Positions 37,065-48,165 of a DNA stretch of 64,000 bases are shown in pieces. How positions within the stretch are numbered: the first letter of the stretch is position 1; each line of letters begins with the position of its first letter. The notes beneath the pieces were generated by a model. That model was not told the origin of the DNA and searched no databases. It was given only the letters and a program-made list of their open reading frames with translations. Made by a program: the position numbers and the translations under genes. This DNA comes from Ketobacter sp. MCCC 1A13808 (GTDB lineage Bacteria > Pseudomonadota > Gammaproteobacteria > Pseudomonadales > Ketobacteraceae). The DNA lies in NCBI RefSeq assembly GCF_009746715.1, contig NZ_VRKW01000001.1, positions 186,001-250,000 on the forward strand. The letters run 5' to 3'.

Positions 37065-38461
37065 TAATAACTGCTCACTCTGTACAGTCCGTTGAGTGCT
37101 GCAACCCGGTAGGCTTCAGCCATGGTGGGATAGTTGAAGGTGGTATTCACAAAATACTCGATGGAATTTGCTTCACCGGGCTGGTTCATAATCGCCTGGC
37201 CAATATGAATTATCTCGGAAGCCTGATCACCAAAACAATGAATACCTAAGATCTGCAACGTTTCGCGATGGAATAGAATTTTTAGCACACCTACGGTTTC
37301 ACCGGTAATCTGCGCTCGCGCCACGGTTTTAAATGCCGCCTGCCCCACCTCGTAGGGAACCCGCTCTTGCGTTAGTTCTTGCTCGGTCTTTCCCAGCGAG
37401 CTGATTTCCGGCAGAGTATAAATTCCCGTTGGCACATCTTCCACCAGGTAAAAATCCTCTAGCCCGGCGACACCGGCTCCGGTAGATCGCCCCTGATCAT
37501 AAGCGGCACTGGCCAGGCTGGGCCAACCGATAACATCACCCGCCGCATAAACATGACTGGCAACCGTCTGATAACGGTCGTTGACCTCCAGTTGGCCGCG
37601 ATGGTTAGCCAAAAGACCGATGGCATCCAAGTTCAATAAATCGGTATTGCCGGTACGGCCATTGCACCATAGAAAGGTATCACCACGCACAATCTTCCCT
37701 GATTTCAATTTTACCACCACGTCACTTTCCCGACCGATAACGTCCTCATACTCTTCGCCATTGCGGATCAGCACACCGATATCCCGCAAGTGATAACTCA
37801 GACTATCTGAGATTTCGTAATCCAGAAAATCGAGCAAGCGGTCGCGGGTATTAATCAATTCCACCCGGACACCTAAACCGCAAAAGATAGAAGCGTATTC
37901 GCAACCAATAACACCTGCTCCGTAAATGACAATTTTTCGGGGCGTGTGTTGCAGTTTCAGCACCGTATCGGAATCGTAAATTTGCCGATGACTAAAATCC
38001 ACATCATCAGGGCGATACGGTCTGGAACCGGTCGCAATGACAAACTTATCCGCAATCAGGGTTTCGATTGATCCATCACTTTTCACTACCTCGAGTGTAT
38101 TGCTATCCGTAAAGCGGGCTTGCCCGTGATAGAGTTTTATCTCATTACGCGAGTAAAATGTTGTTCGCAACTTTACCTGCTTCGCGATAACGCTCTCTGC
38201 CCGCTTCAGCACTTTGGGAAAGGAAAAAGTTCTGGGCTCACCGATATCTCGAAATAACGCATCGGTATTAAACGTAATAATCTGCTTCACCGCATGCCGC
38301 AATGCTTTTGACGGTATGGTGCCCAAATGTGCGCAGTTACCTCCGACCATCGCTTTCTCATCGACCATCGCGGTTTCCAGTCCAGCCTTTGCTGCCCGCA
38401 TTGCAGCACCCTCCCCGGCCGGTCCGGCACCGATTACCACCAGATCAAATTTAGTGGGCAT
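37064..38461 (-). CDS. sthA: Soluble pyridine nucleotide transhydrogenase
   Basis: 465 residues, FAD flavoprotein that moves hydride between NADPH and NAD+. FAD motif [13 protein letters not shown] near residue 12. The region normally holding the redox disulfide reads [19 protein letters not shown], with a single cysteine, which separates Sth from dihydrolipoamide dehydrogenases. NAD motif [13 protein letters not shown] and a dimerisation domain with [17 protein letters not shown] follow. Near the nqr genes, it belongs to NAD(P)H balance. Confidence 0.95.
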   Translation of the reverse strand: MPTKFDLVVIGAGPAGEGAAMRAAKAGLETAMVDEKAMVGGNCAHLGTIPSKALRHAVKQIITFNTDALFRDIGEPRTFSFPKVLKRAESVIAKQVKLRTTFYSRNEIKLYHGQARFTDSNTLEVVKSDGSIETLIADKFVIATGSRPYRPDDVDFSHRQIYDSDTVLKLQHTPRKIVIYGAGVIGCEYASIFCGLGVRVELINTRDRLLDFLDYEISDSLSYHLRDIGVLIRNGEEYEDVIGRESDVVVKLKSGKIVRGDTFLWCNGRTGNTDLLNLDAIGLLANHRGQLEVNDRYQTVASHVYAAGDVIGWPSLASAAYDQGRSTGAGVAGLEDFYLVEDVPTGIYTLPEISSLGKTEQELTQERVPYEVGQAAFKTVARAQITGETVGVLKILFHRETLQILGIHCFGDQASEIIHIGQAIMNQPGEANSIEYFVNTTFNYPTMAEAYRVAALNGLYRVSSY

Positions 38462-38510
38462 GCTATGTTAACCACCTGAATTTAGGATATTTTTTTCAGT
38501 ATAGAAAAAG

Positions 38511-38551
38511 AAAAGCCCTGATGAAATCAAATCGCATTCCGTCAGGGCTTT
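38511..38551 (-). terminator. Terminator downstream of nqrM
   Basis: AAAGCCCTGA (38512-38521) and TCAGGGCTTT (38542-38551) form a 10-bp stem with a 20-base loop. On the minus strand it is followed by TCTTTTTC. It would end the nqr-apbE-nqrM transcript before sthA. Confidence 0.75.
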
Positions 38552-38604
38552 AATTGTTGTTTTTGCGAACTTTGTGAGTCAGTGCAGTTCGCACGGGCGC
38601 TCAT

Positions 38605-38835
38605 TCAGTTACGTCTACCGGCGTCGTAAGCCAAACCTGCCAAATTCTCTTTCCCAGCGGACTTTTCATCGCATTTGGACAGATTTCCGCCACAAATTTC
38701 GCAGTCGCCTTCGAGTCCAATATTATTAAGGCCACCGCAGGAACCTTTGATAGGCTTATTGGAAAAAATAACGCCGACGGCCATCGCGGACATAACTATA
38801 GCGAAGAAAATCAATGCAACGAAAAAAGTAGCCAT
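38605..38835 (-). CDS. nqrM: NqrM, Na+-NQR maturation factor
   Basis: 76 residues (DUF539). One N-terminal membrane helix (about 4-24), then the cysteine cluster CGGLNNIGLEGDCEICGGNLSKC with four to five cysteines. NqrM is needed to place the iron centre between NqrD and NqrE. It lies 78 bases after apbE at the end of the nqr cluster, the standard position. Confidence 0.93.
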   Translation of the reverse strand: MATFFVALIFFAIVMSAMAVGVIFSNKPIKGSCGGLNNIGLEGDCEICGGNLSKCDEKSAGKENLAGLAYDAGRRN

Positions 38836-38913
38836 AACAGGTCCCGGGAGATAAGTTGGAGTACAGTTTACACCGTCTCACAATGCATGAACACCTAGCA
38901 CCAGTTTGCGGGC

Positions 38914-39942
38914 TTACTGATCCATATATTGCTTGAATGCAGTGCTGTGATGGGTAACCAGTCCTTTTTCGGTTTTCAAAATCAAATAAACTGCCAAATG
39001 GTTAGCTTCAGCAACTTCCATACCCTGCTTCGGGCCCAGCACCATCATCGCCGTAGCCCAGGCATCAGCAGAGGCGCACTGAGGCATGATTACGGTTGCA
39101 GAAACCAAACGATGGTCAATCGGTTGTCCATTTCTAGGATCAATGGTATGAGAATAGCGCTTACCATCGAATTCATAATAATTCCGGTAATCACCTGAAG
39201 TTGCCATAGCCACATTATTTAACTTGAGCACCCGGTGCACCCGCCTCAGATCCTCGACCGGCTCTTCCACCGCCACCTGCCAAGGCAGGTTATGGGCTTT
39301 ATTATTGCCGACTTTGATTTCACCACCGACTTCCACCATGTAGCGACGCACACCCAGGTCTTCCAGCGCCTGCGCTACCCGATCTACAGCATAGCCTTTG
39401 GCAATTGCAGATAAATCGAGATACAAATCCTTGCTCTTTTCCACCTGGAAATCATCTATATGCAACGACAGGCCATCAGAGCCAACGCGGTTCCAGGCCT
39501 TTTTCATGGCTTCGGGATCGGGAATGGTATGGGGCCGGTTTTCCGGGCCAAATCCCCACAAATTAACCAGAGGGCCGACCGTTATATCAAACGCCCCTTC
39601 GCTCAAGCGCCAGATTTCCAGCGATTTGCTCAGAACTTCGAAAGTATCCTCTGATACGGTAAAGGGCTCTGAAACAGCAGCCCTATTAAGCTTAGACAGT
39701 TCAGAACCCGGCTGATAGGTCGACATTTTGTCGTTAACGTTGTCCAGCTCCCATTGAATTACTTCGGAAACCTGATCTGTGTTAACGGCCTTGGGAAGAT
39801 CCACCATCTTCACCGAGTACCAGGTACCCATGGTCTGACCGCTGATTTCCAGAATATCCGGTGCGTCAGAATGGGAGCAGCCTACAATCGACAGACTAAT
39901 AACGATCAGACTGAAAATAATGGACTGCTTAAGTTTCTTCAC
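38914..39942 (-). CDS. apbE: FAD:protein FMN transferase ApbE
   Basis: 342 residues. A lipoprotein: lipobox SIVGC with C22. It attaches FMN by phosphoester bonds to threonines of NqrB and NqrC. Family pieces: GQTMGTWYSVKM, DLSAIAKGYAVDRVAQAL, VEVGGEIKVGN, YSHTIDPRNGQPIDH and SADAWATAMMVLG. Encoded directly after nqrF, so its targets are the two flavinylated subunits in this cluster. Confidence 0.95.
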   Translation of the reverse strand: MKKLKQSIIFSLIVISLSIVGCSHSDAPDILEISGQTMGTWYSVKMVDLPKAVNTDQVSEVIQWELDNVNDKMSTYQPGSELSKLNRAAVSEPFTVSEDTFEVLSKSLEIWRLSEGAFDITVGPLVNLWGFGPENRPHTIPDPEAMKKAWNRVGSDGLSLHIDDFQVEKSKDLYLDLSAIAKGYAVDRVAQALEDLGVRRYMVEVGGEIKVGNNKAHNLPWQVAVEEPVEDLRRVHRVLKLNNVAMATSGDYRNYYEFDGKRYSHTIDPRNGQPIDHRLVSATVIMPQCASADAWATAMMVLGPKQGMEVAEANHLAVYLILKTEKGLVTHHSTAFKQYMDQ

Positions 39943-39950
39943 AAGGGTTA

Positions 39951-41183
39951 TCAGCCGCCGAAGTCATCCAGGAAGATATTGTCACGCTCCACACCCAGAT
40001 CTTCCAACATTTTAAGAACAGCCGCATTCATCATCGGCGGCCCGCACATATAGTATTCGCAGTCTTCCGGAGCATCATGATCTTTCAGATACTGCTCAAA
40101 CAATACGTTGTGGATGAAACCGGTTAAGCCATTCCAGTTATCTTCCGGCTGCGGATCCGAAAGCGCTATATGCCAGTCAAAATTTTCGTTTTCGTCCGCC
40201 AGCATGTCGTATTCTTCTTTATAGAAGAGTTCCCGCATACTTCGCGCACCGTACCAAAATGAGATTTTACGGTCCGTTTTAAGGCGCTTAAGCTGGTCAA
40301 AGATATGCGAACGCATTGGAGCCATACCAGCTCCGCCACCGATAAAGACCATTTCGTTATCGTTATCCGTTGCGAAGAACTCGCCGAAAGGCCCGTACAC
40401 CGTCACTTTATCCCCAGGCTTCAAATTGAACACCCAGGAAGACATTTGCCCGGGTGGCGTGCCATGAGAACCCGGAGGCGGCGTCGCAATCCGGATGTTG
40501 AATTTCAGAACCCCGTATTCTTCGGGATAATTCGCCATGGAGTAGGCCCGGATAACGGTTTCATCTACTTTAGACTCCAGATCAAAAAAGCCGAAACGCT
40601 CCCAGTCGCCGCGAAAGTCGTCCTCGATTATGAAGTCTTTGTATTTCACATGATGAGGTGGGCATTCCAACTGAACATAGCCACCTGCGCGAAAATTCAC
40701 TATTTCGCCTTCGGGTAAATCCAGTGCAAGCTCTTTAATGAACGTGGCCACATTGTGGTTTGAGCGCACCGAGGTTTCCCATTTTTTTACACCGAAAAAG
40801 GCCTCGTCCAATTCAACTTTCATATCCTGTTTTACTGAGACCTGACAGGACAAGCGCCAACCTTCTTTAACTTCACGAGGTGTGAAATGGCTTTCTTCAG
40901 TAGGCAGGATATCGCCACCACCGTCTTTGACGATAACCTTGCACTGAGCACAAGTTCCACCGCCACCACAGGCTGATGACACGAAAATGCCTTTGTCCGC
41001 CAACGTATTCAAAAGTTTACCGCCGGCCGGCACAGTCACCCCTTTTTCAGGGTCTTCATTAATGTCTATTTGAACGTCTCCGGTACTGACCAGCTGCGAA
41101 CGCGCCATCAGAATCAGAGCAACCAACAGCAGCAAAATGCCGGTGAACATGGCTACGCCCAAAAATATTGTATTTTGATCCAT
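39951..41183 (-). CDS. nqrF: Na+-translocating NADH:quinone reductase subunit F
   Basis: 410 residues from ATG 41183; a TTG seven codons earlier (41204) is less likely because GAGGGG precedes the ATG by 9 bases and homologs begin here. NADH entry subunit. Order: membrane helix (about 6-28), [2Fe-2S] ferredoxin domain with C72, C78, C81 and C113, FAD domain with [11 protein letters not shown], and NAD domain with [13 protein letters not shown]. The C-terminus [19 protein letters not shown] is typical. Confidence 0.97.
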   Translation of the reverse strand: MDQNTIFLGVAMFTGILLLLVALILMARSQLVSTGDVQIDINEDPEKGVTVPAGGKLLNTLADKGIFVSSACGGGGTCAQCKVIVKDGGGDILPTEESHFTPREVKEGWRLSCQVSVKQDMKVELDEAFFGVKKWETSVRSNHNVATFIKELALDLPEGEIVNFRAGGYVQLECPPHHVKYKDFIIEDDFRGDWERFGFFDLESKVDETVIRAYSMANYPEEYGVLKFNIRIATPPPGSHGTPPGQMSSWVFNLKPGDKVTVYGPFGEFFATDNDNEMVFIGGGAGMAPMRSHIFDQLKRLKTDRKISFWYGARSMRELFYKEEYDMLADENENFDWHIALSDPQPEDNWNGLTGFIHNVLFEQYLKDHDAPEDCEYYMCGPPMMNAAVLKMLEDLGVERDNIFLDDFGG

Positions 41184-41204
41184 TTCTAATATCCCCTCGA
41201 CCAA

Positions 41205-41816
41205 TTACAACTGAATGCCAGAGAAAGACATAAAGCCCAGCGACATCAAACCAACCGTAATAAAGGTAATACCCAAACCTCGTAATCCGGATGGTACATC
41301 GCTGTATTTCATTTTTTCGCGGATTCCGGCCAGAACCACTATTGCCAAGGCCCAGCCAGCACCGGAGCCGACACCATAGACCACACTTTCACCGAAAGTG
41401 TAATCACGCTCGGCCATAAACAGCGAGCCACCAAGAATGGCGCAGTTCACTGTGATCAGCGGCAGGAAAACACCCAGTGCGTTGTACAAAGCCGGTACGT
41501 ATTTATCGAGGAACATTTCGAGTATTTGAACCAACGCTGCAATAACACCGATAAAGCTAAGCAAGCTCAGGAATGTGAGGTCGACTCCTTCAATTCCAGC
41601 CCACGCCAGCGCGTCTTCTTTCAATAACCCGGTCAGAATCAGGTTGTTCACAGGCACTGTAATGGCTTGCACAACAACCACGGCAATTCCTAATCCCATG
41701 GCCGTCTGTACCTTTTTGGAGACGGCGATAAAGGTGCACATTCCAAGGAAAAAGGCCAATGCCATATTTTCAACGAATATGGCTTTAACCAGGAGGCTTA
41801 AGTAATGTTCAAACAT
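41205..41816 (-). CDS. nqrE: Na+-NQR subunit E
   Basis: 203 residues, six membrane helices. Starts [29 protein letters not shown], with the conserved ENM and CTF segments; the second conserved part reads [22 protein letters not shown]. One cysteine in each of these half-repeats (C27 region and NCAILGG) takes part, with NqrD, in the membrane iron site. Between nqrD (12 bases) and nqrF. Confidence 0.97.
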   Translation of the reverse strand: MFEHYLSLLVKAIFVENMALAFFLGMCTFIAVSKKVQTAMGLGIAVVVVQAITVPVNNLILTGLLKEDALAWAGIEGVDLTFLSLLSFIGVIAALVQILEMFLDKYVPALYNALGVFLPLITVNCAILGGSLFMAERDYTFGESVVYGVGSGAGWALAIVVLAGIREKMKYSDVPSGLRGLGITFITVGLMSLGFMSFSGIQL

Positions 41817-41828
41817 GTCTACTGCTCC

Positions 41829-42494
41829 TTAGTGAGTGGCTAGTGTTTTAGATTGAGGCGCCATTGAGAACTCCGCTTTTTCAACTTGCTCCGGTTTAGC
41901 GCTACGCAATGCCCAGATCAACAGCCCGATCAGGAAGAAGGCACTGGGTGGCAACAATAATAAACCGTTGGGAACATACCAGCCGCCGTCGTTCACCGTG
42001 GGTAGGATTTCGATACCAAACAGTTTGCCGGCACCAAACAATTCCCGCACGACACCCAGACTCAGAAGCACCGCGCTGTATCCAAGCCCGTTGCCAATAC
42101 CGTCAAAAAAGCTCGGAATTGGCGGGTTTTTCATAGCGTACGCTTCTGCACGTCCCATAACGATACAGTTTGTAATAATCAGGCCGACGAACACCGATAG
42201 CTGCTTGCTAACCGCATAGGCATAGGCTTTCAGAAACTGATCGACCACAATAACCAGAGACGCGATGATCGCCATTTGCGCGATAATACGAATGCTTGAC
42301 GGGATCTGTTTTCGTATACAGCTGATAAAGAAGTTGGAGAATGCCGTTACCGTGGTCAGAGCAATGCACATGGTCACCGTGGTGTTAAGGTTACTGGTGA
42401 CGGCCAATGCCGAGCAAATCCCTAGTATTTGCAAGGCAATCGGGTTGTTGTCCATGACCGGCCCGAACAATACTTTTTTGATTTCAGAAGCCAT
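41829..42494 (-). CDS. nqrD: Na+-NQR subunit D
   Basis: 221 residues, six membrane helices, homologous to NqrE and inverted relative to it in the membrane. Seen: [29 protein letters not shown] and [22 protein letters not shown], whose cysteines (GIC, TNC) contribute to the intramembrane iron centre. Starts 4 bases after nqrC. Confidence 0.97.
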   Translation of the reverse strand: MASEIKKVLFGPVMDNNPIALQILGICSALAVTSNLNTTVTMCIALTTVTAFSNFFISCIRKQIPSSIRIIAQMAIIASLVIVVDQFLKAYAYAVSKQLSVFVGLIITNCIVMGRAEAYAMKNPPIPSFFDGIGNGLGYSAVLLSLGVVRELFGAGKLFGIEILPTVNDGGWYVPNGLLLLPPSAFFLIGLLIWALRSAKPEQVEKAEFSMAPQSKTLATH

Positions 42495-42498
42495 TATC

Positions 42499-43314
42499 TT
42501 ACACCCCTTCCTTTTTCACTTTTGCCAGGTATGGACCAAAGCCATTTTCTCCCAGCCAGAACTGAATTAAGTTGGTCACACCATTACTGGTCAATGTTGC
42601 ACCGGCCAAGCCGTCCACTTTGTGTTCTGCGTCGGGTGCATTCGGATCCACAGACCCTTTAATCAGGTGGATATCGACCTTGCCCTGATCGTTGAAAACC
42701 TGCTTACCCGGCCACAATGCTTTCCACTTGGGGTTGTCAACCTCCCCCCCCAAGCCCGGCGTTTCACCATGCTCATAGAAACCCAGACCGCGAACGGTAG
42801 TCGTATCCGTTTTTAATGCCAGAAAGCCGTACAAAGTGGACCACAAACCATAACCGTGAACCGGCAGGATGATCGTGTCAAATTCACCCTCTTCATTCTT
42901 TGCCAGATAAACCGTTGCATACTTGGCCTGTCGCTTGATACTGGCTTTATCTATGCTGCCTTCCAGTATTTCATTTTCACCCGTGGTTTTAGCCGCTTTC
43001 CGCTGGTCATAAGCAACAGGGTTTGCCAACGCTGCTTTTTCCCAATCTTCGGTGGCGCTCTCTGCAGTCAGATATTCGCCCGTATCCAGGTTCACCAATT
43101 TCACTTCTAATCGGTTTTCGAAGATCTCAGCAACTGACTTGCCTTCTTCCAGCATGCCGGCTGCGGCAAGAATGTTCTTATTCTTGTCGAGCAACTTGTT
43201 TTTTACCTGTTCCCCTTTCAGGGCGACAGCCGCGGTAGAAACTACTATGGAACAAACGATACACAGCAGTGCCGCAACCAACAGGGTTTTACCGGTTGAA
43301 TCGTTACTGGACAT
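42499..43314 (-). CDS. nqrC: Na+-NQR subunit C
   Basis: 271 residues. One N-terminal membrane helix (about 10-30), then a periplasmic FMN-binding domain. The flavinylation site is DGLAGAT with T240 as the expected FMN-threonine, followed by [22 protein letters not shown] and [15 protein letters not shown] are typical. Overlaps the nqrB end by 11 bases. Confidence 0.96.
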   Translation of the reverse strand: MSSNDSTGKTLLVAALLCIVCSIVVSTAAVALKGEQVKNKLLDKNKNILAAAGMLEEGKSVAEIFENRLEVKLVNLDTGEYLTAESATEDWEKAALANPVAYDQRKAAKTTGENEILEGSIDKASIKRQAKYATVYLAKNEEGEFDTIILPVHGYGLWSTLYGFLALKTDTTTVRGLGFYEHGETPGLGGEVDNPKWKALWPGKQVFNDQGKVDIHLIKGSVDPNAPDAEHKVDGLAGATLTSNGVTNLIQFWLGENGFGPYLAKVKKEGV

Positions 43315-44506
43315 TGCGTGCTAACCTCCGCTTGATGTTGGCTTGAGTGACAAAGTGATCGATGGTGGGGGCGAATAGGTTCCCGAACAAAATGGCGAGC
43401 ATCATGCCCTCAGGGAAGGCCGGGTTCACCACACGAATCAGCATAACCATAACGCCGATCAGAATACCGAAAACCAGCTTGCCTTTGTTGGTCATCGCCG
43501 CCGATACCGGATCGGTTGCCATAAAGAACGTACCAAAGGCCCAGCCACCCAACACATAGTGCCAATAGAAAGGCACGTCGAACATTGGATTGGTGTCACT
43601 GCCTACTGCATTGAATAGTATGCCCATCAACGCTGTTCCCAGAAATACGCCGAGAACGATTCGCCAGGAAGCAATACCGGTCAACACCAGGAAACCACCG
43701 CCAATCAATATAGCCAGTGAAGAAGTCTCACCAATGGAGCCCTGCATGTTTCCGAGGAAAGCATCAAACCAGGTCAGCGAACTCTGAATTGCTTCGACAC
43801 CACCTTGTGCTGCTACGCTGAGTGTTGTCGCACCGGAGAAACCATCGACTGCAGTCCATACGGAATCGCCTGACATGCTTACCGGATATGCAAAGAACAG
43901 GAATGCCCTGCCGGTTAACGCCGGGTTAAGGAAGTTTTTACCGGTGCCGCCGAACACTTCCTTGCCCAGAACCACACCGAATGAAATACCCAGAGCGACC
44001 TGCCACAAAGGAATTGAAGGGGGACAAATTAAGGCAAACAGCACTGAAGTAACAAAGAACCCTTCATTCACCTCGTGACCACGTTTGACGGCAAACAGGA
44101 CTTCCCAAAAACCACCTGCAACCATAGTAACGGCATAGATCGGAACAAAATACATGGCACCGTAGATGAAACAATCCCAGACACTTGCAGGATTATAACC
44201 GGTCAGCATATCTGTGAAGAAAAAGCGCCAGTCACCGCTTGCAGTTACACCGCTGTCGGCCATATAGGCAAGTGCTTGCGCGCCCACGTTATACATCCCG
44301 AAAAACATAGCAGGAAAAGTGCAAAGCCAAACCGTGATCATAATGCGTTTCAGGTCAATGCCGTCCCGCACATGCGCATTAGCATGGGTTACTGTTGGCG
44401 GGCTATAAAAGAAGGTATCCACCATTTCATAGACGGAATAATACTTTTCGTATTTGCCACCTTTCTCGAAATGCGGTTCCAGCTTGTCTAATAAATCTCT
44501 AAACAC
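43304..44506 (-). CDS. nqrB: Na+-NQR subunit B
   Basis: 400 residues, about ten membrane helices. It holds covalent FMN on a threonine and the quinone/sodium path. The site is DGFSGATTL with T227. Other conserved parts: [58 protein letters not shown] and [14 protein letters not shown]. Four bases after nqrA. Confidence 0.97.
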   Translation of the reverse strand: MFRDLLDKLEPHFEKGGKYEKYYSVYEMVDTFFYSPPTVTHANAHVRDGIDLKRIMITVWLCTFPAMFFGMYNVGAQALAYMADSGVTASGDWRFFFTDMLTGYNPASVWDCFIYGAMYFVPIYAVTMVAGGFWEVLFAVKRGHEVNEGFFVTSVLFALICPPSIPLWQVALGISFGVVLGKEVFGGTGKNFLNPALTGRAFLFFAYPVSMSGDSVWTAVDGFSGATTLSVAAQGGVEAIQSSLTWFDAFLGNMQGSIGETSSLAILIGGGFLVLTGIASWRIVLGVFLGTALMGILFNAVGSDTNPMFDVPFYWHYVLGGWAFGTFFMATDPVSAAMTNKGKLVFGILIGVMVMLIRVVNPAFPEGMMLAILFGNLFAPTIDHFVTQANIKRRLARNVQ

Positions 44507-44510
44507 CGGC

Positions 44511-45845
44511 TTAACCCTCCTTCTCGATTCGTTCTAGATTGTCACGAAGGATCGGGCCGTACTCGTATTTGCCGGGACAAACATAAGAACACAGCGCAAC
44601 ATCATCTTCATCCAATTCCAGGCAGCCAAGATCCTGCGCGGTCTGGGTATCTCCGACAATAAGCGAACGCAGTAGCTGAGTGGGTAAAATATCCAGTGGC
44701 ATTACTTTCTCGTACGCCCCAACCGGAACCATCGCCCGGGGGCTACCATTGGTAGAGGTGGTAAATGAAAATAGCTTGCCTGGATTGAGTGACGAAATAA
44801 ACGTATTCAGCACGGAGTGCTTTTCTTTGCCCATCCACAGATATTCCAGCATACCCCGCTCACGACCTTCACGTAGCACAGTAATCTGGTTGTGGTAACG
44901 CCCCAAATAGGAATAGGGACCTATGGCTGTGGTGCCGCCCAGCACGGAACCTGAAATAACGCGATTATCGGCAGGCTCAAGCTGACCGGCCAGCAGCTCA
45001 TCCGTGCTCGCACCCAGTCTCGTACGCACCAAACGGGGATTAGACACTTGGGGCCCACAGAGAGCGACCACCCGATCGGTGTTCAATTTACCGGATGTGA
45101 ACAATTTACCGATGGCAATCACGTCCTGGTAATTGATGTGCCAAACGGTTTTCTTAGCAGAAACCGGATCAAGATAATGAATGTGAGTTCCGGCCAGACC
45201 AGCCGGATGCGGACCATCAAACTCAACCACTTCCGCGATTCCATTGCCGCCGATGCCGGCACCAGCGGCTTTACACAACCAGACTTTCTTGGTGAGATTG
45301 GACAGCACATCCAACCCCTGCTGGAAAGCGACGGCATCCTCTTTAATTACAACAGCCGGATCGGCAGCCAGCGGGTGGGTATCAATAGCGGTAACGAATA
45401 TGGAGCGGGGCTCAGAACCCGGCGCGGGGACCTTACTGAAAGGACGTGCTCTGAAGGCTGTCCACAAGCCGGATTTGATAAGATTCTCTTGTACCTTGTC
45501 GTTGCTGAGATTGCTCAGCTCAGTGGGGGCAAAAGCATCGAAGGTTTCTTCTGCGTCACCGCTTACATCGATAACGACTGATTGCAAAACTCGCTTTTGA
45601 CCACGATGGATGGCGGAGACAACGCCACTTGCGGGAGCCGTGAATAAAACTCCTTCGGTTTTTTTGTCTGCGAAAAGCACTTGGCCTTTCTTGACTTCAT
45701 CCCCTACTTTGACACTCATAGTAGGCTTCATGCCCACATAGTCACTACCCAGTACGGCCACTGTCCGAATCGTTGGACCATCTTCGATGGTTTGCTTCGG
45801 GGTGCCGCTTATGGGGAGATTCAGACCTCTCTTGATCTTGATCAT
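44511..45845 (-). CDS. nqrA: Na+-NQR subunit A
   Basis: 444 residues, soluble subunit linked to ubiquinone binding. Starts [23 protein letters not shown], with the barrel-sandwich region [38 protein letters not shown]; ends with [26 protein letters not shown]. First gene of the operon nqrABCDEF-apbE-nqrM. AGGGG precedes its ATG. The enzyme as a whole oxidises NADH, reduces ubiquinone and exports Na+, so a sodium-rich habitat is suggested. Confidence 0.97.
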   Translation of the reverse strand: MIKIKRGLNLPISGTPKQTIEDGPTIRTVAVLGSDYVGMKPTMSVKVGDEVKKGQVLFADKKTEGVLFTAPASGVVSAIHRGQKRVLQSVVIDVSGDAEETFDAFAPTELSNLSNDKVQENLIKSGLWTAFRARPFSKVPAPGSEPRSIFVTAIDTHPLAADPAVVIKEDAVAFQQGLDVLSNLTKKVWLCKAAGAGIGGNGIAEVVEFDGPHPAGLAGTHIHYLDPVSAKKTVWHINYQDVIAIGKLFTSGKLNTDRVVALCGPQVSNPRLVRTRLGASTDELLAGQLEPADNRVISGSVLGGTTAIGPYSYLGRYHNQITVLREGRERGMLEYLWMGKEKHSVLNTFISSLNPGKLFSFTTSTNGSPRAMVPVGAYEKVMPLDILPTQLLRSLIVGDTQTAQDLGCLELDEDDVALCSYVCPGKYEYGPILRDNLERIEKEG

Positions 45846-46420
45846 AGCCCCTAACCGTTTCCGTTAAATTGACGCTTAAGTGAACCGGCCTGCTAAGCAG
45901 ACGGATCCCGTTCAAGTGTAGACGCTAAACTTAAGGCAGAGAATCAGAGACTCGATTCTGAGGCTCTGGCTGACAACAGTGTAGTACGCTTACCCATACA
46001 CTCTAACCAATTCGACAACATGCGTGCGAAATCCCGTAGAACCAAGAATACGCATTATCCATTCGAAAAAATCAGGCAATCGGTTTTTTTGTTAGAGGGC
46101 CACTTCAGCCAACTCATCAGCGATTCAATACTTTTGCCGGCCAACTCTCCATTGACTTCAGGAAGGTGCATTTAAGAAATTCCGGACGAATCCGGCCCCT
46201 CAACCCTAAATTTGCCGCAGAATTATAAATTGGATGGCGTTGAATGACCAGCGACGAATTGGTATTTCCGTGGCCACTTTGACGCTTTCTGAGCAATGAA
46301 TTTCCGCTATTCTGGCCATTCGCGGAAATTTCCAACCCCCCAAAACGCGTCAAAGCCCGCAACCAGGCGGGCTTTGAGGTTGCTTGATCGTTAACCAAGC
46401 ACTTTGATCACTATCCGTAT
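45846..46420. other. Intergenic region upstream of nqrA
   Basis: 575 bases between nqrA and the end of the GAPDH gene. It should hold the nqr promoter. Visible structure: AGAATC (45940-45945) with GATTCT (45954-45959), an inverted repeat about 100 bases before nqrA, and the GAPDH terminator at 46352-46375. A 93-codon minus-strand frame (46117-46398) runs through that terminator and looks non-coding. Otherwise I see nothing. Confidence 0.55.
46352..46375 (-). terminator. Hairpin downstream of the GAPDH gene
   Basis: AAAGCCCGC (46352-46360) and GCGGGCTTT (46367-46375) form a perfect 9-bp stem with a 6-base loop, 46 bases past the stop. The minus-strand U tract is short (TTTG), so termination may be incomplete and nqr could receive some read-through. 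Confidence 0.65.
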
Positions 46421-47866
46421 TTACGCTGGAAATGTAGGATAATTAACTCCGGCCATTTTTTGCAGCATACGTACAACCTGACAACTATAACCGAACTCGT
46501 TGTCGTACCAAACGTACAACACACAACGATTCCCGTTCACTATTGTGGATTCCGCATCAACGATACTGGCGTACCGGGAACCAACAAAGTCAGTAGACAC
46601 CACTTCAGGAGAATTCACAAAATCAATCTGCTTCCGTAAAGCCCCCTCAAGTGACGCTTGGCGCAGCGCAGAATTCATGTTTTCCAGGTCCGCATCTTTA
46701 CTTAGGTTCAGGTTTAGAATCGCCATAGACACGTTTGGTGTCGGCACCCTGATGGCATTCCCGGTCAACTTACCTTCCAGCTCTGGTAGCGCCTTCGCGA
46801 CGGCCTTAGCCGCACCGGTTTCAGTAATAACCATATTCAGGGCAGCACTACGACCGCGACGATCCCCTTTGTGATAGTTGTCTATCAGGTTCTGGTCATT
46901 AGTGTAGGAGTGCACGGTTTCAACGTGTCCGTTTTCAATGCCGTACAAATCGTTGACCACCTTGAGCACCGGCACGATCGCGTTGGTAGTACAACTCGCA
47001 GCTGAGAGAATACGATCATCGCTGGTAACAAGGTGATCATTCACACCCATGACGATATTTTTAATTTCGCCCTTACCGGGCGCAGTTAGCACCGCCTGAG
47101 ACACCCCTTTACACTTAAGATGCTTGCCCAGCCCTGCTTCATCGCGCCATTTGCCGGTGTTATCAACCACAATGGCGTTGTCGATTCCATATTGCGTGTA
47201 ATCCACTTCTTCAGGATCGTTAGAGTAAATCACCTGGATATAGTTGCCGTTCGCAATAATGGCCTGATTTTCCTCGTCAACCGAGATGGTACCGCGAAAT
47301 GAACCATGCACCGAATCACGACGTAAAAGACTTGCACGCTTGACCAGATCGTTTGCAGCACCACCGTTGCGAACCACAATCGCACGCAAGCGCAACGCAG
47401 CACCACCGCCCGCTTTCTCGATCAGGATTCTGGCAACCAGACGACCTATCCTGCCAAAACCATATAGCACGATGTCTTTCGGCGGCGCCAAGCTGGCAGC
47501 ACTGGGATCCAGCGCGTCAGCAACTTCGGCACGCACAAAATCGGCCACGTCGCCTTTACTGCCTTCGGCTTTAAATTTGTCGGCCAGCTTGCCGATATCG
47601 ATCCGGGATGGGCCCAGGTTCAACTCAGTCAGCGCCTTAAGAACCGGAAAGGTCTCTGACACGTCTAACTGATTACCTTGCAACTGTCGCACAAAGCGGT
47701 GAGCTTTAATGATGTCGATTACGGAACGATTGATAATCGGACGACCATAGACGGAAGTGACCACATTGTTTTCACGATATAATTTACCGATCATCGGAAT
47801 CATTGATTCGGCAAGCGCTTCGCGGTTGATCCAGGATTGCAAATGCTGAGTAGACTTATCTGCCAC
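46421..47866 (-). CDS. gap: Glyceraldehyde-3-phosphate dehydrogenase, long form
   Basis: 481 residues, about 130 more than classical GAPDH. The extra N-terminal part (1-128) is helical and has no catalytic motif (WINREALAESMIPMIGKLYRENN). The enzyme part has the NAD motif YGFGRIGR (135-142), nucleophile C292 in SAASCTTNAIVP and H319 in VETVHSYTNDQN. The same long type is found beside nqr in Pseudomonas. It may favour the gluconeogenic direction, but this is inference. The second residue after the Rossmann strand does not settle NAD versus NADP. Confidence 0.93.
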   Translation of the reverse strand: MADKSTQHLQSWINREALAESMIPMIGKLYRENNVVTSVYGRPIINRSVIDIIKAHRFVRQLQGNQLDVSETFPVLKALTELNLGPSRIDIGKLADKFKAEGSKGDVADFVRAEVADALDPSAASLAPPKDIVLYGFGRIGRLVARILIEKAGGGAALRLRAIVVRNGGAANDLVKRASLLRRDSVHGSFRGTISVDEENQAIIANGNYIQVIYSNDPEEVDYTQYGIDNAIVVDNTGKWRDEAGLGKHLKCKGVSQAVLTAPGKGEIKNIVMGVNDHLVTSDDRILSAASCTTNAIVPVLKVVNDLYGIENGHVETVHSYTNDQNLIDNYHKGDRRGRSAALNMVITETGAAKAVAKALPELEGKLTGNAIRVPTPNVSMAILNLNLSKDADLENMNSALRQASLEGALRKQIDFVNSPEVVSTDFVGSRYASIVDAESTIVNGNRCVLYVWYDNEFGYSCQVVRMLQKMAGVNYPTFPA

Positions 47867-48134
47867 GAGTTAATACCTTCTTTATTGAGTCTTGAGTACC
47901 TGATTATTTCCAAACGGACTTGCGGTACCATTCCTGTAAAGCCGTTTGCTCTAACTTCAGGGCGCCTATTATCTTTTTAATAGCACCAATTATCAATCTG
48001 ACTTATCACCAGACGACTGCTTTATCGGCCAATCCCGTCAATTAACCTAGCATTTCAGCTACTTACATAGGTTTCTTTACTATCATGTAATGACTTGCAT
48101 TCGCTGCTAACGTATTCTTTGCCAATAAAAAGGG

Positions 48135-48149
48135 TATTCGAGCCGAATA
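48135..48149. promoter_or_regulatory. Perfect palindrome, candidate operator
   Basis: TATTCG (48135-48140), AGC, CGAATA (48144-48149), a 6-3-6 palindrome ending 16 bases before the ATG of the TetR gene at 48166. A weaker pair, TTACAT (48063-48068) and ATGTAA (48085-48090), lies upstream. The rest of the 299-base gap 47867-48165 should contain divergent promoters for gap and the regulator; I see no gene in it. Confidence 0.45.
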
Positions 48150-48165
48150 GAGACACCAAAATCAA

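Noticed and set aside
46117-46398. A 93-codon minus-strand frame in the nqrA-gap intergenic region
   Set aside because: It runs through the GAPDH terminator hairpin, has no ribosome site and shows no protein-like segments.
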